In this document: piece after piece, positions 1-7,113 of the stretch
How positions within the stretch are numbered: position 1 is the first letter of the stretch
Layout: every line of letters starts with the position of its first letter
Source: an uncultured Opitutia bacterium
GTDB taxonomy: Bacteria; Verrucomicrobiota; Verrucomicrobiia; Opitutales; Coraliomargaritaceae
Length of the DNA stretch: 7,113 nt
Direction of reading: 5' to 3'
Assembly: GCA_937899295.1 (NCBI GenBank)
Contig: CALBPO010000001.1
Location: 1 to 7,113 of the forward strand
Position numbers and translations under genes: made by a program
Notes under the pieces: model-generated
What the model saw: only the letters and a program-made list of their open reading frames with translations
Told to the model about the DNA's origin: nothing
The model's database searches: none

Positions 1-781
1 CTGAGACGTCATGGAAAAAATCGTCATAAAGGGTGAAATCCCAAGCGTTCGTCAGGCGCAGCTGCTCGAGGCTCGTTACACGGTTTAATTGATTGGAGAT
101 AAACTCGTCGTCTTCTAACAAGGATGGGAAAAGCATCTCGATGCCGGCACGCTTGGGGACTATCTGTTGCAGCCTTTCAGACTCTGTTTGTGAAAAGTTG
201 TCCTTTAACCAATCGGTATCTTGCTCATCAATGACCGGTTGTGTAGTGATACTGGCCTTAATAGATTCGTCTGAAACCCAGTAACCGTATTGGTTTAGAT
301 TGCTTTCGATGTCTCGTAGAGGGACTAGGACAGCATTATCAGCGCTGATAGAATCGGGAGTAATTCTATGCGAGTTAGACGCTATTAAGCTCGTCAATGG
401 TGTTTCAGCATCACTGGCATCAGTTGATACTAGCCAGGTGATTTCTTCGGGGTTGGAGGTTGGGGCATCAACGTCCATCACACCTACCCAGTATGGATTT
501 TGGAGTGTAGTTCCACTATCCTCAAAAGCATCTGCACGGAATGTCACCCTTTTGTCGGGACCAGCGAGCTTTTGCATGTTGCCTATGGCTATGAGAACTC
601 CCAAGCTGGCATTTTCTTGTGCTAGCAAGCGACTTTTTGATCTGGTGGCGTTCGCAGTCTCGACAGATACGAGCAAACTCATACTCAATAGCAGCAAGAG
701 GACGAAACTCATCATGCTCAAAGCGATTACCAAGGCAAAGCCTTGGTTTTTCGCTTGGCATATAGGCTTTGGATGAAGCAT
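1..781 (-). CDS. Pilin-like, membrane-anchored Verrucomicrobiota protein (N-terminal part, partial)
   Basis: An open frame of 260 codons with no stop runs off the left edge, so only the N-terminus is present. ATG at 779-781 is preceded directly by in-frame TGA and TAA codons, so it is the first possible start in this frame. Residues 1-13 are short and polar. KNQGFALVIALSMM then opens a hydrophobic helix of about 26 residues (roughly 14-40), the arrangement of type IV pilin/PilX-like N-termini, where a conserved G-F precedes the helix. Further on are AGPDKRV (about 72-78), ITWLVSTD and YGYWVSDE. I associate these motifs from memory with a large family of uncharacterised pilin-like proteins in Verrucomicrobiota, including those of the 'Verru_Chthon cassette' type. 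The expected role is a minor pilin or secretion-apparatus component held in the inner membrane, but this is inference. It lies downstream of the suf terminator and is probably transcribed separately. Its codons look more A/T-rich than those of the suf genes. Confidence 0.78.
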   Translation of the reverse strand, partial: MLHPKPICQAKNQGFALVIALSMMSFVLLLLLSMSLLVSVETANATRSKSRLLAQENASLGVLIAIGNMQKLAGPDKRVTFRADAFEDSGTTLQNPYWVGVMDVDAPTSNPEEITWLVSTDASDAETPLTSLIASNSHRITPDSISADNAVLVPLRDIESNLNQYGYWVSDESIKASITTQPVIDEQDTDWLKDNFSQTESERLQQIVPKRAGIEMLFPSLLEDDEFISNQLNRVTSLEQLRLTNAWDFTLYDDFFHDVS

Positions 782-1085
782 TTATCAGTTTTAGAAAGTT
801 TTTTGCTAATTTACTGCACACTATAGCTTACATACTTTCCCTCAGAACAAAATTCTGCGCGAGGGTAAAATTATATTACAGTAAAATACCAAAATAGATA
901 ACGTCATATGCGGTGAAGCCTCAGTAAGTTTTGGGCTTAGGCTGATTTTTTGAGGAAACAAGCTTTTTTACTGCTCCAACTTGCCATGGTTAAATTTAGC
1001 AGATTTTATACCGCAGTGTTCCTTATTGCGGATCGGCGCTATTTTGGTGGAGACAGCCTCAGCCGGAAGCTTTGGAGCTGACATG
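782..1085. other. Non-coding gap between the suf terminator and the pilin-like gene
   Basis: About 300 bases without a convincing coding frame on either strand. It should hold the promoter and 5' leader of the minus-strand pilin-like gene. A perfect TATAAT lies on the minus strand at 870-875. Several weak stem-forming stretches occur, for example CCGCA/TGCGG around 1013-1032 and AGCCT/AGGCT around 918-944. None has the length or a U tract adjoining a gene end that would make it a convincing terminator or structured RNA. Confidence 0.6.
870..898 (-). promoter_or_regulatory. Candidate promoter of the pilin-like gene
   Basis: The minus strand carries a perfect -10 hexamer TATAAT at 875-870. The -35 position at 17-bp spacing (898-893, TCTATT) is a poor match. 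Transcription from here would give a leader of roughly 80 nt before the ATG at 781. In an A/T-rich gap a lone TATAAT can occur by chance, so this is a weak call. Confidence 0.27.
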
Positions 1086-1116
1086 AAAAAAGCAGCTCAC
1101 TTTCGTGAGCTGCTTT
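1086..1116 (-). terminator. Rho-independent terminator of the suf operon
   Basis: On the minus strand AAAGCAGCTCAC, a GAAA tetraloop and GTGAGCTGCTTT form a perfect 12-bp stem (1116-1105 pairing with 1100-1089). The run of T continues through the base of the stem to 1086, giving a U tract. It lies 13 bases past the stop codon of the last suf gene. Stem, tetraloop and U tract together make this the clearest regulatory element in the window. It separates the suf unit from the pilin-like gene. Confidence 0.93.
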
Positions 1117-1129
1117 GAAATTAAGTGAT

Positions 1130-1672
1130 TTAGACCAATCCGAGCACCATTTTGCCTTCTTCGCTAATCATGTCTTGGTTCCAGGGTGGATCCCAGACGA
1201 TGTTAACTTCGGCTTCGCTCACGCCGGGGACGCGTTCGAGTTGGCCTTTGGCGTCTTCGGCGATGGCAGGCCCCATGCCGCAACCGGGAGCGGTGAGGGT
1301 CATGTCCATGTCGAGCTTGTGGCCGCCTTCGACTCGCTCTGTGGTGTTGAGCGAATAAACGAGTCCTAGATCGACAATGTTGACGGGAATTTCGGGGTCG
1401 AAGACCTTTTTGAGGGCTTCCCAGAGCGCGTCTTTTTCGGGCGCAGAGCCGTCGTGCTCGTCTTCGCTAACAGCGGCTTCGGTGACGTCTTCGCCAAGGG
1501 CATCGCCGTCGACACCTTTGATCCGGAACATGCCGTTATGCGTCATCACAGTGAAGTTACCGCCGAGGCGATGGGTGATGGTCACAGTTTCGCCTTCGGG
1601 CAGGCTCATGGGTGTGCCTTGCGGGATGAGTGTGGCCTCGACTTCGCGAGAGAGTGTGCGTGTATCGTCCAT
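1130..1672 (-). CDS. sufT: SufT-like Fe-S cluster maturation protein (DUF59/MIP18 family)
   Basis: A protein of 180 residues. The N-terminal part (residues 1-62; [13 protein letters not shown], then [14 protein letters not shown]) is the extension typical of the long SufT type. An acidic, probably flexible linker follows (about 63-80). The DUF59 domain spans about 82-160, with [16 protein letters not shown] and the hallmark TAPGCGMGP, in which Cys131 is the conserved cysteine. A WDPPW motif (160-164) closes the domain as in other family members. SufT/DUF59 proteins act as accessory factors that help deliver Fe-S clusters to client proteins in the cytoplasm. I chose the ATG at 1670-1672 because family similarity begins there; an in-frame ATG at 1723 would add 17 residues (MIIIYRRSV...) unlike the family. 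It lies 67 bases after sufD and is followed by the terminator, so it is the last gene of the operon. No Shine-Dalgarno sequence precedes it. Confidence 0.93.
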   Translation of the reverse strand: MDDTRTLSREVEATLIPQGTPMSLPEGETVTITHRLGGNFTVMTHNGMFRIKGVDGDALGEDVTEAAVSEDEHDGSAPEKDALWEALKKVFDPEIPVNIVDLGLVYSLNTTERVEGGHKLDMDMTLTAPGCGMGPAIAEDAKGQLERVPGVSEAEVNIVWDPPWNQDMISEEGKMVLGLV

Positions 1673-1711
1673 TGTTATCTGTGAATGTTGGCTGATGACT
1701 GATCGGCGATA

Positions 1712-1728
1712 GATTATTATCAATAATC
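1712..1728. repeat. Short inverted repeat in the sufD-sufT gap
   Basis: GATTATT and AATAATC flank a three-base centre (ATC on the plus strand), giving a 7-bp perfect inverted repeat within the 67-bp gap before sufT. It is A/T-rich and loosely resembles a Fur-type operator, but the arms are spaced by three bases rather than the one base seen in the sites upstream of the regulator. It may be a weak RNA hairpin or chance. Confidence 0.3.
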
Positions 1729-1739
1729 AGTCCTGTAGA

Positions 1740-3041
1740 TTAAGAAATTTTTCCAGAAAATTTCTGGTGAATGAGTTGGCGGAGATTTTCGACGAGTTCT
1801 TCGCTGTCGATCTTTTCGATGACTTCTTCGAAGAATCCGAAGACCATGAGCTGCATGGCGACACGTTGGGGTATGCCGCGTTGCATCATATAGAAGAGCT
1901 CTTCTTTGTCTACGTTGCCGGTGGTGGCACCGTGGGAGCAGCGTACGTCGTTGGCCAAGATTTCAAGCCCGGGTAGGGCGTTGGCGTCGGCGGAGGGGTC
2001 GAGCAAGAGATTTCGGTTGGTCTGGTAAGCGTCGGTTTGCTGGGAACCTTCGGCGACTTTGATCAAACCAGAGAAGATGGTGCGGCTGTTGTCGAGCAGC
2101 GCGTTCTTATAGAGCAGGTCGGACACGGCGTTGGGCGCGTTGTGGGTCTGGAATGTGCGTTGGTCAAACTCCTGCGTTCCTTCTGCGACGGTCAAGGAAT
2201 ACATCTTTACGTCGGCACCAGCACCTTCGATCCGGGTCTGGTTTTCGAAGCGGGCGCGTTCGGCACCGATATTAACCGCGACATTTTTTACCTGTGCATC
2301 GCGATCGGCCACGGTGGTGTCGAGCTGGAAGGAGACGGTTTTTTCGTTCCAGTCTTGCACGACTTTACGGAAGACCTGGGCATTGGCTCCTGCATGGATG
2401 TTGGAGACGGAGATGTTGAGTGCTTCATTTTCCTCTGTTTCGGAGAAGAAGATATCAACCACGGATGCCTTCGAATTGTCCTCAGCGATGATGAGGGTGT
2501 GCGGAAAGACGGCTGCGCGGCTACCGCTCGTCCAGTAGTAGTTGACGAATGGCTTTTCGATTTCGACGCCCTTTGGCACGTAGAGCACGGCGCCGGCCTT
2601 GACCGTGGCGGCGTGGAGGCCAAAGAATTTTTGTGAGCCGAGTTCGGTCGATTCTTGGAGGAAGTATTTTTCCATCAAGTCGGGGTGCTGTTCGACCGCT
2701 TCGGAGATCGGTAAGTAGATCACGCCTTGTTTCGCAAGCTCGGACCCGATGCACTCAAAGTTAGCTGGCGCGTCGTCCACGTAGACCATGAGTCCAGCGC
2801 GATCGGAGACCAGATTGGAGCGTTCAGTCAAGGCATCAAGCGTAGCGGAGCTGGGTGCTGCGACAGGATTAAAGTTGTCGATGCTCAGTTTGCCGACGCT
2901 GGCGAAGCGCCACTCTTCGGCGCGTGCCGTCGGCATGCCGAGCTTCTTGAACTGATCGAGTCCGGCGCTGCGGCGCTCGGCCAGCCAGCTAGGCTCTTTG
3001 GCGGAGAGGGTGTTTGTTGATGTTTCCAAAGTGGTATTCAT
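1740..3041 (-). CDS. sufD: Fe-S cluster scaffold subunit SufD
   Basis: A protein of 433 residues, the usual length for SufD. The N-terminal helical part carries the family's RAEEWRF-like segment (residues 40-46, ARAEEWR). The central beta-helix has [13 protein letters not shown] (153-165) and [11 protein letters not shown]. The C-terminal core has [10 protein letters not shown] followed by [11 protein letters not shown]. Cys368 and His370 correspond to the SufD Cys/His pair (Cys358 and His360 in E. coli) implicated in cluster formation at the SufB-SufD interface. SufD pairs with SufB and a SufC dimer to form the SufBC2D complex, which assembles Fe-S clusters in the cytoplasm. It lies 120 bases after sufB and 67 before sufT. 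The ATG at 3041 has no Shine-Dalgarno sequence upstream. The coding frame is intact. Confidence 0.97.
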   Translation of the reverse strand: MNTTLETSTNTLSAKEPSWLAERRSAGLDQFKKLGMPTARAEEWRFASVGKLSIDNFNPVAAPSSATLDALTERSNLVSDRAGLMVYVDDAPANFECIGSELAKQGVIYLPISEAVEQHPDLMEKYFLQESTELGSQKFFGLHAATVKAGAVLYVPKGVEIEKPFVNYYWTSGSRAAVFPHTLIIAEDNSKASVVDIFFSETEENEALNISVSNIHAGANAQVFRKVVQDWNEKTVSFQLDTTVADRDAQVKNVAVNIGAERARFENQTRIEGAGADVKMYSLTVAEGTQEFDQRTFQTHNAPNAVSDLLYKNALLDNSRTIFSGLIKVAEGSQQTDAYQTNRNLLLDPSADANALPGLEILANDVRCSHGATTGNVDKEELFYMMQRGIPQRVAMQLMVFGFFEEVIEKIDSEELVENLRQLIHQKFSGKIS

Positions 3042-3161
3042 GTTGTGTAAGTAATGCGCGCTGCGGGCTGTGGCTACCCCGACTGCGTTAAGCGATCGCT
3101 CCTTTTGAAGGAGGGGAGTTCTTACCTTGTTCTTTATTTTAAGTTCAATGTTTAGTCAGGT
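3042..3161. other. Unusually long intra-operon gap with a small hairpin
   Basis: A gap of 120 bases separates sufB from sufD, much longer than the 33-base sufC-sufB gap. It contains a 6-bp stem with a 3-base loop (CTCCTT at 3099-3104 with AAGGAG at 3108-3113) next to the palindrome GCGATCGC (3092-3099), and a G/C-rich stretch, CTGCGGGCTGTGGCTACCCC (3061-3080). No coding frame is evident. Possible roles are an RNA-processing or pause site that sets SufB:SufD ratios, or a dispersed intergenic repeat. No U tract follows on the minus strand, so a terminator is unlikely. Confidence 0.5.
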
Positions 3162-4580
3162 TTACCCGACGCTGCCTTCCATTTCCATGTCGATGAGGCG
3201 CTTCAGCTCGACGGAGTATTCCATCGGGAAGGCTTTCATGAGTTCGTTGACGAATCCGTTGACTGCGAGGCTCATGGCTTCGCCTTCAGAGAGGCCGCGC
3301 TGCATCATGTAGAAAATCTGCTCGGCGCTGACTTTTGATACGCTGGCTTCGTGCTGAACCGTGTTGTTTTGCCCGCGCGTGGTGATGGCGGGATAGGTGT
3401 CGGTCCGGCTGTTCGTGTTGATCAATAGGGCGTCACACTCGGTATTGTTCTTACAATTCTTGAGATGCTTGGGCATGTGGACTTGGCCACGGTAGGTGGA
3501 GCGTCCTTTGCCAATCGAAATTGACTTGGAGATAATGTTACTCGTGGTGTTGTCCGCGAGGTGCATCATCTTCGCGCCCGTGTCTTGGTGCTGACCGTCA
3601 TTAGCGAGGGCGATGGAGAGTACTTCGCCGCGAGCGCCTTTGCCTTTGAGCACGACGCCCGGATACTTCATCGTGAGTCGTGAGCCGATGTTACAATCGA
3701 TCCATTTGACCTCAGCGCCTTCGTCGGCCATGCCACGTTTAGTCACGAGGTTGAATACGTTGGACGACCAATTCTGAACAGTGATGTATTGAATCTTAGC
3801 GTTCTTCAGCGCAACGAGTTCGACCACCGCGCTGTGAAGCGTAGCTGTCTCAAATTTAGGCGCTGTGCAGCCTTCCATGTAGGTGATCTCAGAGTCTTCG
3901 TCGGCGATGATGAGCGTGCGCTCGAACTGGCCGAAGTTTTCCGCGTTGATTCGGAAGTAGGCTTGTAAGGGCTGCTTGAGCTTTACGCCTTTGGGCACGT
4001 AGATAAAGCTACCGCCTGAGAAGGTAGCGCTGTTAAGAGCGGAGAACTTATTATCCGCTGTTGGGATGACCTTACCGAAGTAGGGCTTGAAGATTTCGGG
4101 ATACTCGGCGAGGCCTTCGCTCGAGCCGACGAAGATGACACCCTCTTTTTCAAGGTCTTCCTTCATGCGGGAGTATGAAGCTTCCGAGTCAAACTGTGCT
4201 TCCACTCCAGCGAGGAACTTACGCTCTTGCTCGGGAATGCCTAGGCGCTCGAAAGTTTCCTTTACGTCGTCAGGTACATCGTCCCAGGAGCGGGCAGGTT
4301 GTTGACCTTTGGAAAGGTAGTAGCGGATTTTATCAAAATCGATGTTCTCCAGATCCTTGTCCGCCCACTTGGTCGGCATGGGCTTCTTTTTGAAGACTTC
4401 GAGTGCCTTGAGGCGAAACTCGCGCACCCAATCGGGATCGTCTTTGACGTCGCTAATGTATTTGACGGTGTCTTCGGTGAGGCCAATGCCCGCATCGAAT
4501 TCATAGTTCTCCGGATACTTGAAGTTTCCCTTCTCGGTATCGACTTGAATGGCTTGGTCTTGTAAGTCTATATCGCTCAT
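3162..4580 (-). CDS. sufB: Fe-S cluster scaffold subunit SufB
   Basis: A protein of 472 residues, normal for SufB and without an intein. Recognisable segments are [20 protein letters not shown] (191-210), [18 protein letters not shown] (221-238), the [16 protein letters not shown] block (268-283), and a C-terminal core with [14 protein letters not shown] and VQHEAS, ending MEGSVG. Cys382 matches the conserved scaffold cysteine (Cys405 in E. coli), and His410-Glu411 match the HE pair of the HEAT-like motif. SufB receives sulfur and, together with SufD and SufC, carries the nascent cluster. Translation starts at the ATG at 4580, 33 bases after the sufC stop. That gap stays in frame with sufC, so the sufC TGA is the only thing separating the two proteins. 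There is no Shine-Dalgarno sequence, only an A-run just before the start. Confidence 0.98.
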   Translation of the reverse strand: MSDIDLQDQAIQVDTEKGNFKYPENYEFDAGIGLTEDTVKYISDVKDDPDWVREFRLKALEVFKKKPMPTKWADKDLENIDFDKIRYYLSKGQQPARSWDDVPDDVKETFERLGIPEQERKFLAGVEAQFDSEASYSRMKEDLEKEGVIFVGSSEGLAEYPEIFKPYFGKVIPTADNKFSALNSATFSGGSFIYVPKGVKLKQPLQAYFRINAENFGQFERTLIIADEDSEITYMEGCTAPKFETATLHSAVVELVALKNAKIQYITVQNWSSNVFNLVTKRGMADEGAEVKWIDCNIGSRLTMKYPGVVLKGKGARGEVLSIALANDGQHQDTGAKMMHLADNTTSNIISKSISIGKGRSTYRGQVHMPKHLKNCKNNTECDALLINTNSRTDTYPAITTRGQNNTVQHEASVSKVSAEQIFYMMQRGLSEGEAMSLAVNGFVNELMKAFPMEYSVELKRLIDMEMEGSVG

Positions 4581-4613
4581 AATTTTTTTAATCGTTGATG
4601 ATTGAGTAGGAAC

Positions 4614-5378
<765 letters not shown>

Positions 5379-5400
5379 TTTTTCTAAATTAAGATGCTTG

Positions 5401-5421
5401 GTGATTCGAGATTCGGGATTT
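5401..5421. repeat. Three tandem copies of a 7-base unit (GNGATTY)
   Basis: GTGATTC, GAGATTC and GGGATTT follow one another in the gap between the regulator and sufC. Short tandem heptamers like this are seen in intergenic DNA of several bacterial groups. With only three imperfect copies it may be incidental. Confidence 0.4.
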
Positions 5422-5449
5422 CCTAAGTATTAGCTTATCGGTTTTAATA

Positions 5450-5518
5450 TTAGTCGTGGCAGTCGTTGCAGGCACCGTCGTAGGAGATTTCGATGTGTTT
5501 GGCGGTGAAGCCTGCGGG
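5450..5518 (-). pseudogene. Detached C-terminal tail of the Fur/PerR-family regulator (in frame, beyond a TGA)
   Basis: Directly after the TGA at 5519-5521 the same reading frame continues for 22 codons to a TAA at 5450-5452, encoding PAGFTAKHIEISYDGACNDC followed by HD. This is a good match to the usual end of Fur/PerR proteins: a GF turn, a beta strand with HIEI, then G-x-C-x-x-C, the second half of the structural zinc site. With the TGA read as a sense codon the protein would be 143 residues, the normal family length. The tail is therefore real gene sequence that is untranslated unless the TGA is read through, is a recent nonsense mutation, or is a sequencing error. Confidence 0.8.
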
Positions 5519-5881
5519 TCAGACCTTCATGAGTTCGTCGAGAAGCTGGTCCGAGAGGTCGACATCGACGATTTCGCCGCTTTCACGGCAGTAAAAGTGC
5601 GCGTGCTTGGTCAGATTAGGGCAGTAGCGGGTCGGTTCGCGCTCGAAATTGACTTGGCGAATGAGTTTTGTTTCGGCCAGTGTCTCGAGGCAATTGTAGA
5701 CCGTCGCGAGGGAAATTGTTGGCATATCCTCTTTCGCGCGGACGTAAACCTCTTCCGCGGTGGGATGATTGCGTTTCTGCAGGAGGAGCGCATAAATGTG
5801 CTCGCGTTGCTTTGTCGCACGCTGGCCACTAAGCTCTAAGGCGCTGTTTAGCAGTTCTTTATATTGTGGTTCTAATCGCAT
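5519..5881 (-). CDS. Fur/PerR-family metalloregulator, interrupted by an in-frame TGA
   Basis: As read, a 120-residue protein. [16 protein letters not shown] (18-33) and the winged helix with [12 protein letters not shown] and [15 protein letters not shown] (39-70) are typical of the Fur DNA-binding domain. The dimerisation/metal part has [14 protein letters not shown] and SGEIVDVD (85-108). Compared with B. subtilis PerR, His39, His93, His95 and Asp106 line up with regulatory-site ligands His37, His91, His93 and Asp104, but Cys87 stands where Asp85 is expected. The first zinc CxxC is C98-R-E-S101, so its second cysteine is missing. The C-terminal CxxC lies beyond the TGA, in the piece at 5450-5518. 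As first gene ahead of sufCBDT it is a plausible local regulator of Fe-S assembly; whether it senses iron, peroxide or another metal cannot be told. The ATG at 5881 has no Shine-Dalgarno sequence. Confidence 0.9.
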   Translation of the reverse strand: MRLEPQYKELLNSALELSGQRATKQREHIYALLLQKRNHPTAEEVYVRAKEDMPTISLATVYNCLETLAETKLIRQVNFEREPTRYCPNLTKHAHFYCRESGEIVDVDLSDQLLDELMKV

Positions 5882-5899
5882 GTGGGTGGGGGGTCGTAA

Positions 5900-5914
5900 T
5901 TATAATGATTCTTA
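5900..5914. promoter_or_regulatory. PerR/Fur-type operator, proximal site
   Basis: TTATAATGATTCTTA matches the PerR box consensus TTATAATNATTATAA at all but two of the 14 defined positions. It lies just downstream of the predicted transcription start (about 5918) and ahead of the regulator's ATG, where a bound repressor would block transcription. The call rests on consensus similarity and placement. Confidence 0.6.
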
Positions 5915-5924
5915 TTATTAGTTC

Positions 5925-5953
5925 ATTATGTGCACTCATCTAGAAGGAAGCAA
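5925..5953 (-). promoter_or_regulatory. Promoter of the regulator-suf operon
   Basis: The minus strand has -35 TTGCTT (5953-5948), an exact 17-bp spacer and -10 CATAAT (5930-5925). The -10 matches the sigma70 consensus at five of six positions and the -35 at three of six. It sits in the only sizeable gap between argS and the regulator and is bracketed by two operator-like sites, which supports the call. The predicted start near 5918 gives a leader of about 37 nt. Confidence 0.55.
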
Positions 5954-5960
5954 GCTGTAA

Positions 5961-5975
5961 TTAGAATTATTCTAA
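5961..5975. promoter_or_regulatory. PerR/Fur-type operator, distal site (perfect 7-1-7 palindrome)
   Basis: TTAGAATTATTCTAA is a perfect inverted repeat with 7-base arms around one central base, the exact geometry of PerR/Fur/Zur boxes. It differs from the PerR consensus TTATAATNATTATAA only by a symmetric change at position 4 of each arm. It lies just upstream of the -35 element of the regulator promoter. Confidence 0.65.
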
Positions 5976-6022
5976 ATATAATTTGAAAATCTACTTTCTT
6001 CCGTATGACACGGGTGGTGGTG

Positions 6023-7113
6023 CTACATCCGCTCCAACGGCTGTATGCCGAGAAGCTCCAATCCCGTTTTCAAAACCGTGCGTGTCCGCGCACAGAGGAT
6101 CAAGCGCCGCGCTTTGACGGCTGAATCTTCAACTAGGACCTTATCCGCGTTATAGAAACTGCTGTAGGCACTGGTTAGTTCGTAGAGGTAGGTGCAGAGG
6201 AAGTGGGGGCGCAGATCGTTGATCGTGAGTTCGAGTGCGCCGACGAAGCCCATCAGTTTACGTGCGAGCGCCATTTCAGTCTCGGTCTCCAACTGACTGG
6301 CGCCTTCGATCGTCGATTCAGGATCAACGCCAACTTTGCGGAAGATGCTGTTAATACGGGCGACGGCGTAAAGTAAATAGGGCGCGGTGTTACCCTCAAA
6401 GCTTAGGAGACGATCCCAACTAAAGACGTAATCTTGTGTGCGATTACTAGAGAGGTCGGCGTATTTCATCGCACCGATACCGACGGACTCGGCGATCTCG
6501 CGGCGCTCGGACTCGTCGAGATCGGGATTCTTTTCAGTGACTACTTCGTAGGCGCGGCTGCGGGCTTCGTCGAGTAGCGCTTGTAGCTTGATTGATTCGC
6601 CGGACTTGGTTTTGAAGGGTTTTTTATCCGCCCCCAGGATGGTGCCCCAAAATACGTGGTTCATTTCGGGAAGTGCGTAATCCTTGGCCTTAAACCATTT
6701 TTGAGTAGTCAGGAACAGTTGCTGAAAGTGATCCTGTTGGCGGGCGTCGGTCAGGTAGATGATCTCCGCCGCCTTAAATTCTTCAAGCCGGTAGAGCACG
6801 GTGGCTAGGTCGGTTGAGGCGTAGTTGCTCGCTCCGTCGCTCTTACGTATATTAAAGGGGAATGGGCGCTTGTTATCGCGGGCGAATTTTTTGACCTCGT
6901 CGTGCCAAACGACCAGTGCGCCGTCGCTTTCTTCGGCGAGGCCAATCTCGGTCAATTCTTCGTAGATGCGCTCCACCTTGTCGCGGTAAAAGGATTCGCC
7001 AAGGGCGATACTCGGACAGCGTTTTGCAACATATGCACGAGGTGGCTGTGTCGCTGGAATTGTCCAGGAAACAAAGCTCGAAGAGTCCATTCCAAGTGAT
7101 TGCATCAGAGAGG
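6023..7113 (-). CDS. argS: Arginyl-tRNA synthetase, C-terminal part (partial)
   Basis: About 363 codons of a class I aminoacyl-tRNA synthetase that runs off the right edge. ATG at 7105 is internal, since the frame stays open to 7113. Recognisable ArgRS segments in order are LGESFY (7003-6986), ESDGALVV, RKSDGASNYASTDLATV, DARQQDHFQQLF, FKTKSGESIKLQALLDEA (the KMSKS-equivalent region of this ArgRS type), MKYADLSSNRTQDYVFSWD with LSFEGNTAPYLLYA, and the anticodon-binding domain ending LGIQPLERM, close to the usual C-terminal PERM. The enzyme charges tRNA-Arg in the cytoplasm. It ends 141 bases before the regulator, with no clear terminator after it, so some read-through into the suf unit is possible. 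The stretch upstream of LGESFY (7004-7113) is hard to match to the family. Confidence 0.95.
   Translation of the reverse strand, partial: SLMQSLGMDSSSFVSWTIPATQPPRAYVAKRCPSIALGESFYRDKVERIYEELTEIGLAEESDGALVVWHDEVKKFARDNKRPFPFNIRKSDGASNYASTDLATVLYRLEEFKAAEIIYLTDARQQDHFQQLFLTTQKWFKAKDYALPEMNHVFWGTILGADKKPFKTKSGESIKLQALLDEARSRAYEVVTEKNPDLDESERREIAESVGIGAMKYADLSSNRTQDYVFSWDRLLSFEGNTAPYLLYAVARINSIFRKVGVDPESTIEGASQLETETEMALARKLMGFVGALELTINDLRPHFLCTYLYELTSAYSSFYNADKVLVEDSAVKARRLILCARTRTVLKTGLELLGIQPLERM

Noticed and set aside
522..821. Minus-strand open frame of 99 codons overlapping the pilin-like gene
   Set aside because: It overlaps the pilin-like gene in another frame and has no domain or recognisable composition. 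The pilin-like frame has a proper hydrophobic helix and family motifs.
917..952. Stem (AGCCT/AGGCT) followed by a T run on the plus strand
   Set aside because: It looks like a weak plus-strand terminator, but the stem is interrupted and there is no plus-strand gene upstream for it to end.
1130..1723. Longer SufT reading frame starting at ATG 1723
   Set aside because: The added 17 residues (MIIIYRRSV...) do not resemble SufT N-termini, whereas the ATG at 1672 begins where family similarity begins.
1753..1767. Perfect 7-1-7 palindrome CCAGAAAATTTCTGG
   Set aside because: It has operator-like geometry but lies inside the end of sufD coding sequence (encoding KFSGK), is not A/T-patterned like the PerR boxes, and has no promoter beside it. 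Most likely chance.
2037..2636. Plus-strand open frame of 199 codons opposite sufD
   Set aside because: It lies fully within sufD, which is unambiguous, and shows no domain of its own.
3092..3099. GCGATCGC octamer (HIP1-like)
   Set aside because: One occurrence is not evidence of the cyanobacterial HIP1 repeat; nothing else in the window is cyanobacterial.
5519..5521. Selenocysteine codon at the regulator's TGA
   Set aside because: Family alignment does not expect a cysteine at this position, and no obvious SECIS-type hairpin follows. A nonsense change, read-through or sequencing error is more likely.
5456..5839. Plus-strand open frame of 127 codons opposite the Fur-family gene
   Set aside because: It is antisense to a clear Fur/PerR coding sequence, and long opposite-strand frames like this one and those opposite sufD are expected by-products of codon bias.

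Overview
The window looks like chromosomal DNA of a marine-type Verrucomicrobiota, most likely the Opitutae/Coraliomargarita side. This is an inference. It rests on the style of the pilin-like protein at the left edge (an N-terminal hydrophobic helix followed by AGPDKRV, WLVS and YGYWVSDE motifs, which I associate from memory with this phylum), on the ArgRS type, and on start codons that lack Shine-Dalgarno sequences. Every gene I can support lies on the minus strand, so transcription runs from high to low coordinates.

Layout in the direction of transcription. The 3' part of argS (arginyl-tRNA synthetase) enters from the right edge and stops at 6023. A 141-bp gap follows, holding a plausible sigma70-type promoter flanked by two 7-1-7 inverted repeats of the PerR/Fur operator type. 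Next comes a Fur/PerR-family regulator, starting at 5881. Its reading frame is cut by one in-frame TGA at 5519-5521, and a well-formed family C-terminus (second CxxC motif) continues in the same frame to 5450. Then come sufC (5378-4614), sufB (4580-3162), sufD (3041-1740) and a sufT/DUF59 gene (1672-1130). A strong intrinsic terminator at 1116-1086 closes the unit. After a 300-bp gap, a partial gene for a pilin-like membrane-anchored protein starts at 781 and runs off the left edge.

How the genes work together. SufB, SufC and SufD form the SufBC2D scaffold/ATPase that builds Fe-S clusters. SufT is an accessory Fe-S maturation factor of the DUF59 family. The Fur-family regulator heads the same apparent operon, and its operator-like sites suggest autoregulation, so Fe-S assembly may be tied to iron or peroxide status. 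No cysteine desulfurase (SufS) or sulfur-transfer partner (SufE/SufU) lies in the cluster, so sulfur must be supplied from elsewhere in the genome.

I do not see a wholly new system. The observations most worth following up are the in-frame TGA in the regulator, the altered metal-ligand pattern of that regulator, and the paired operators around its promoter.
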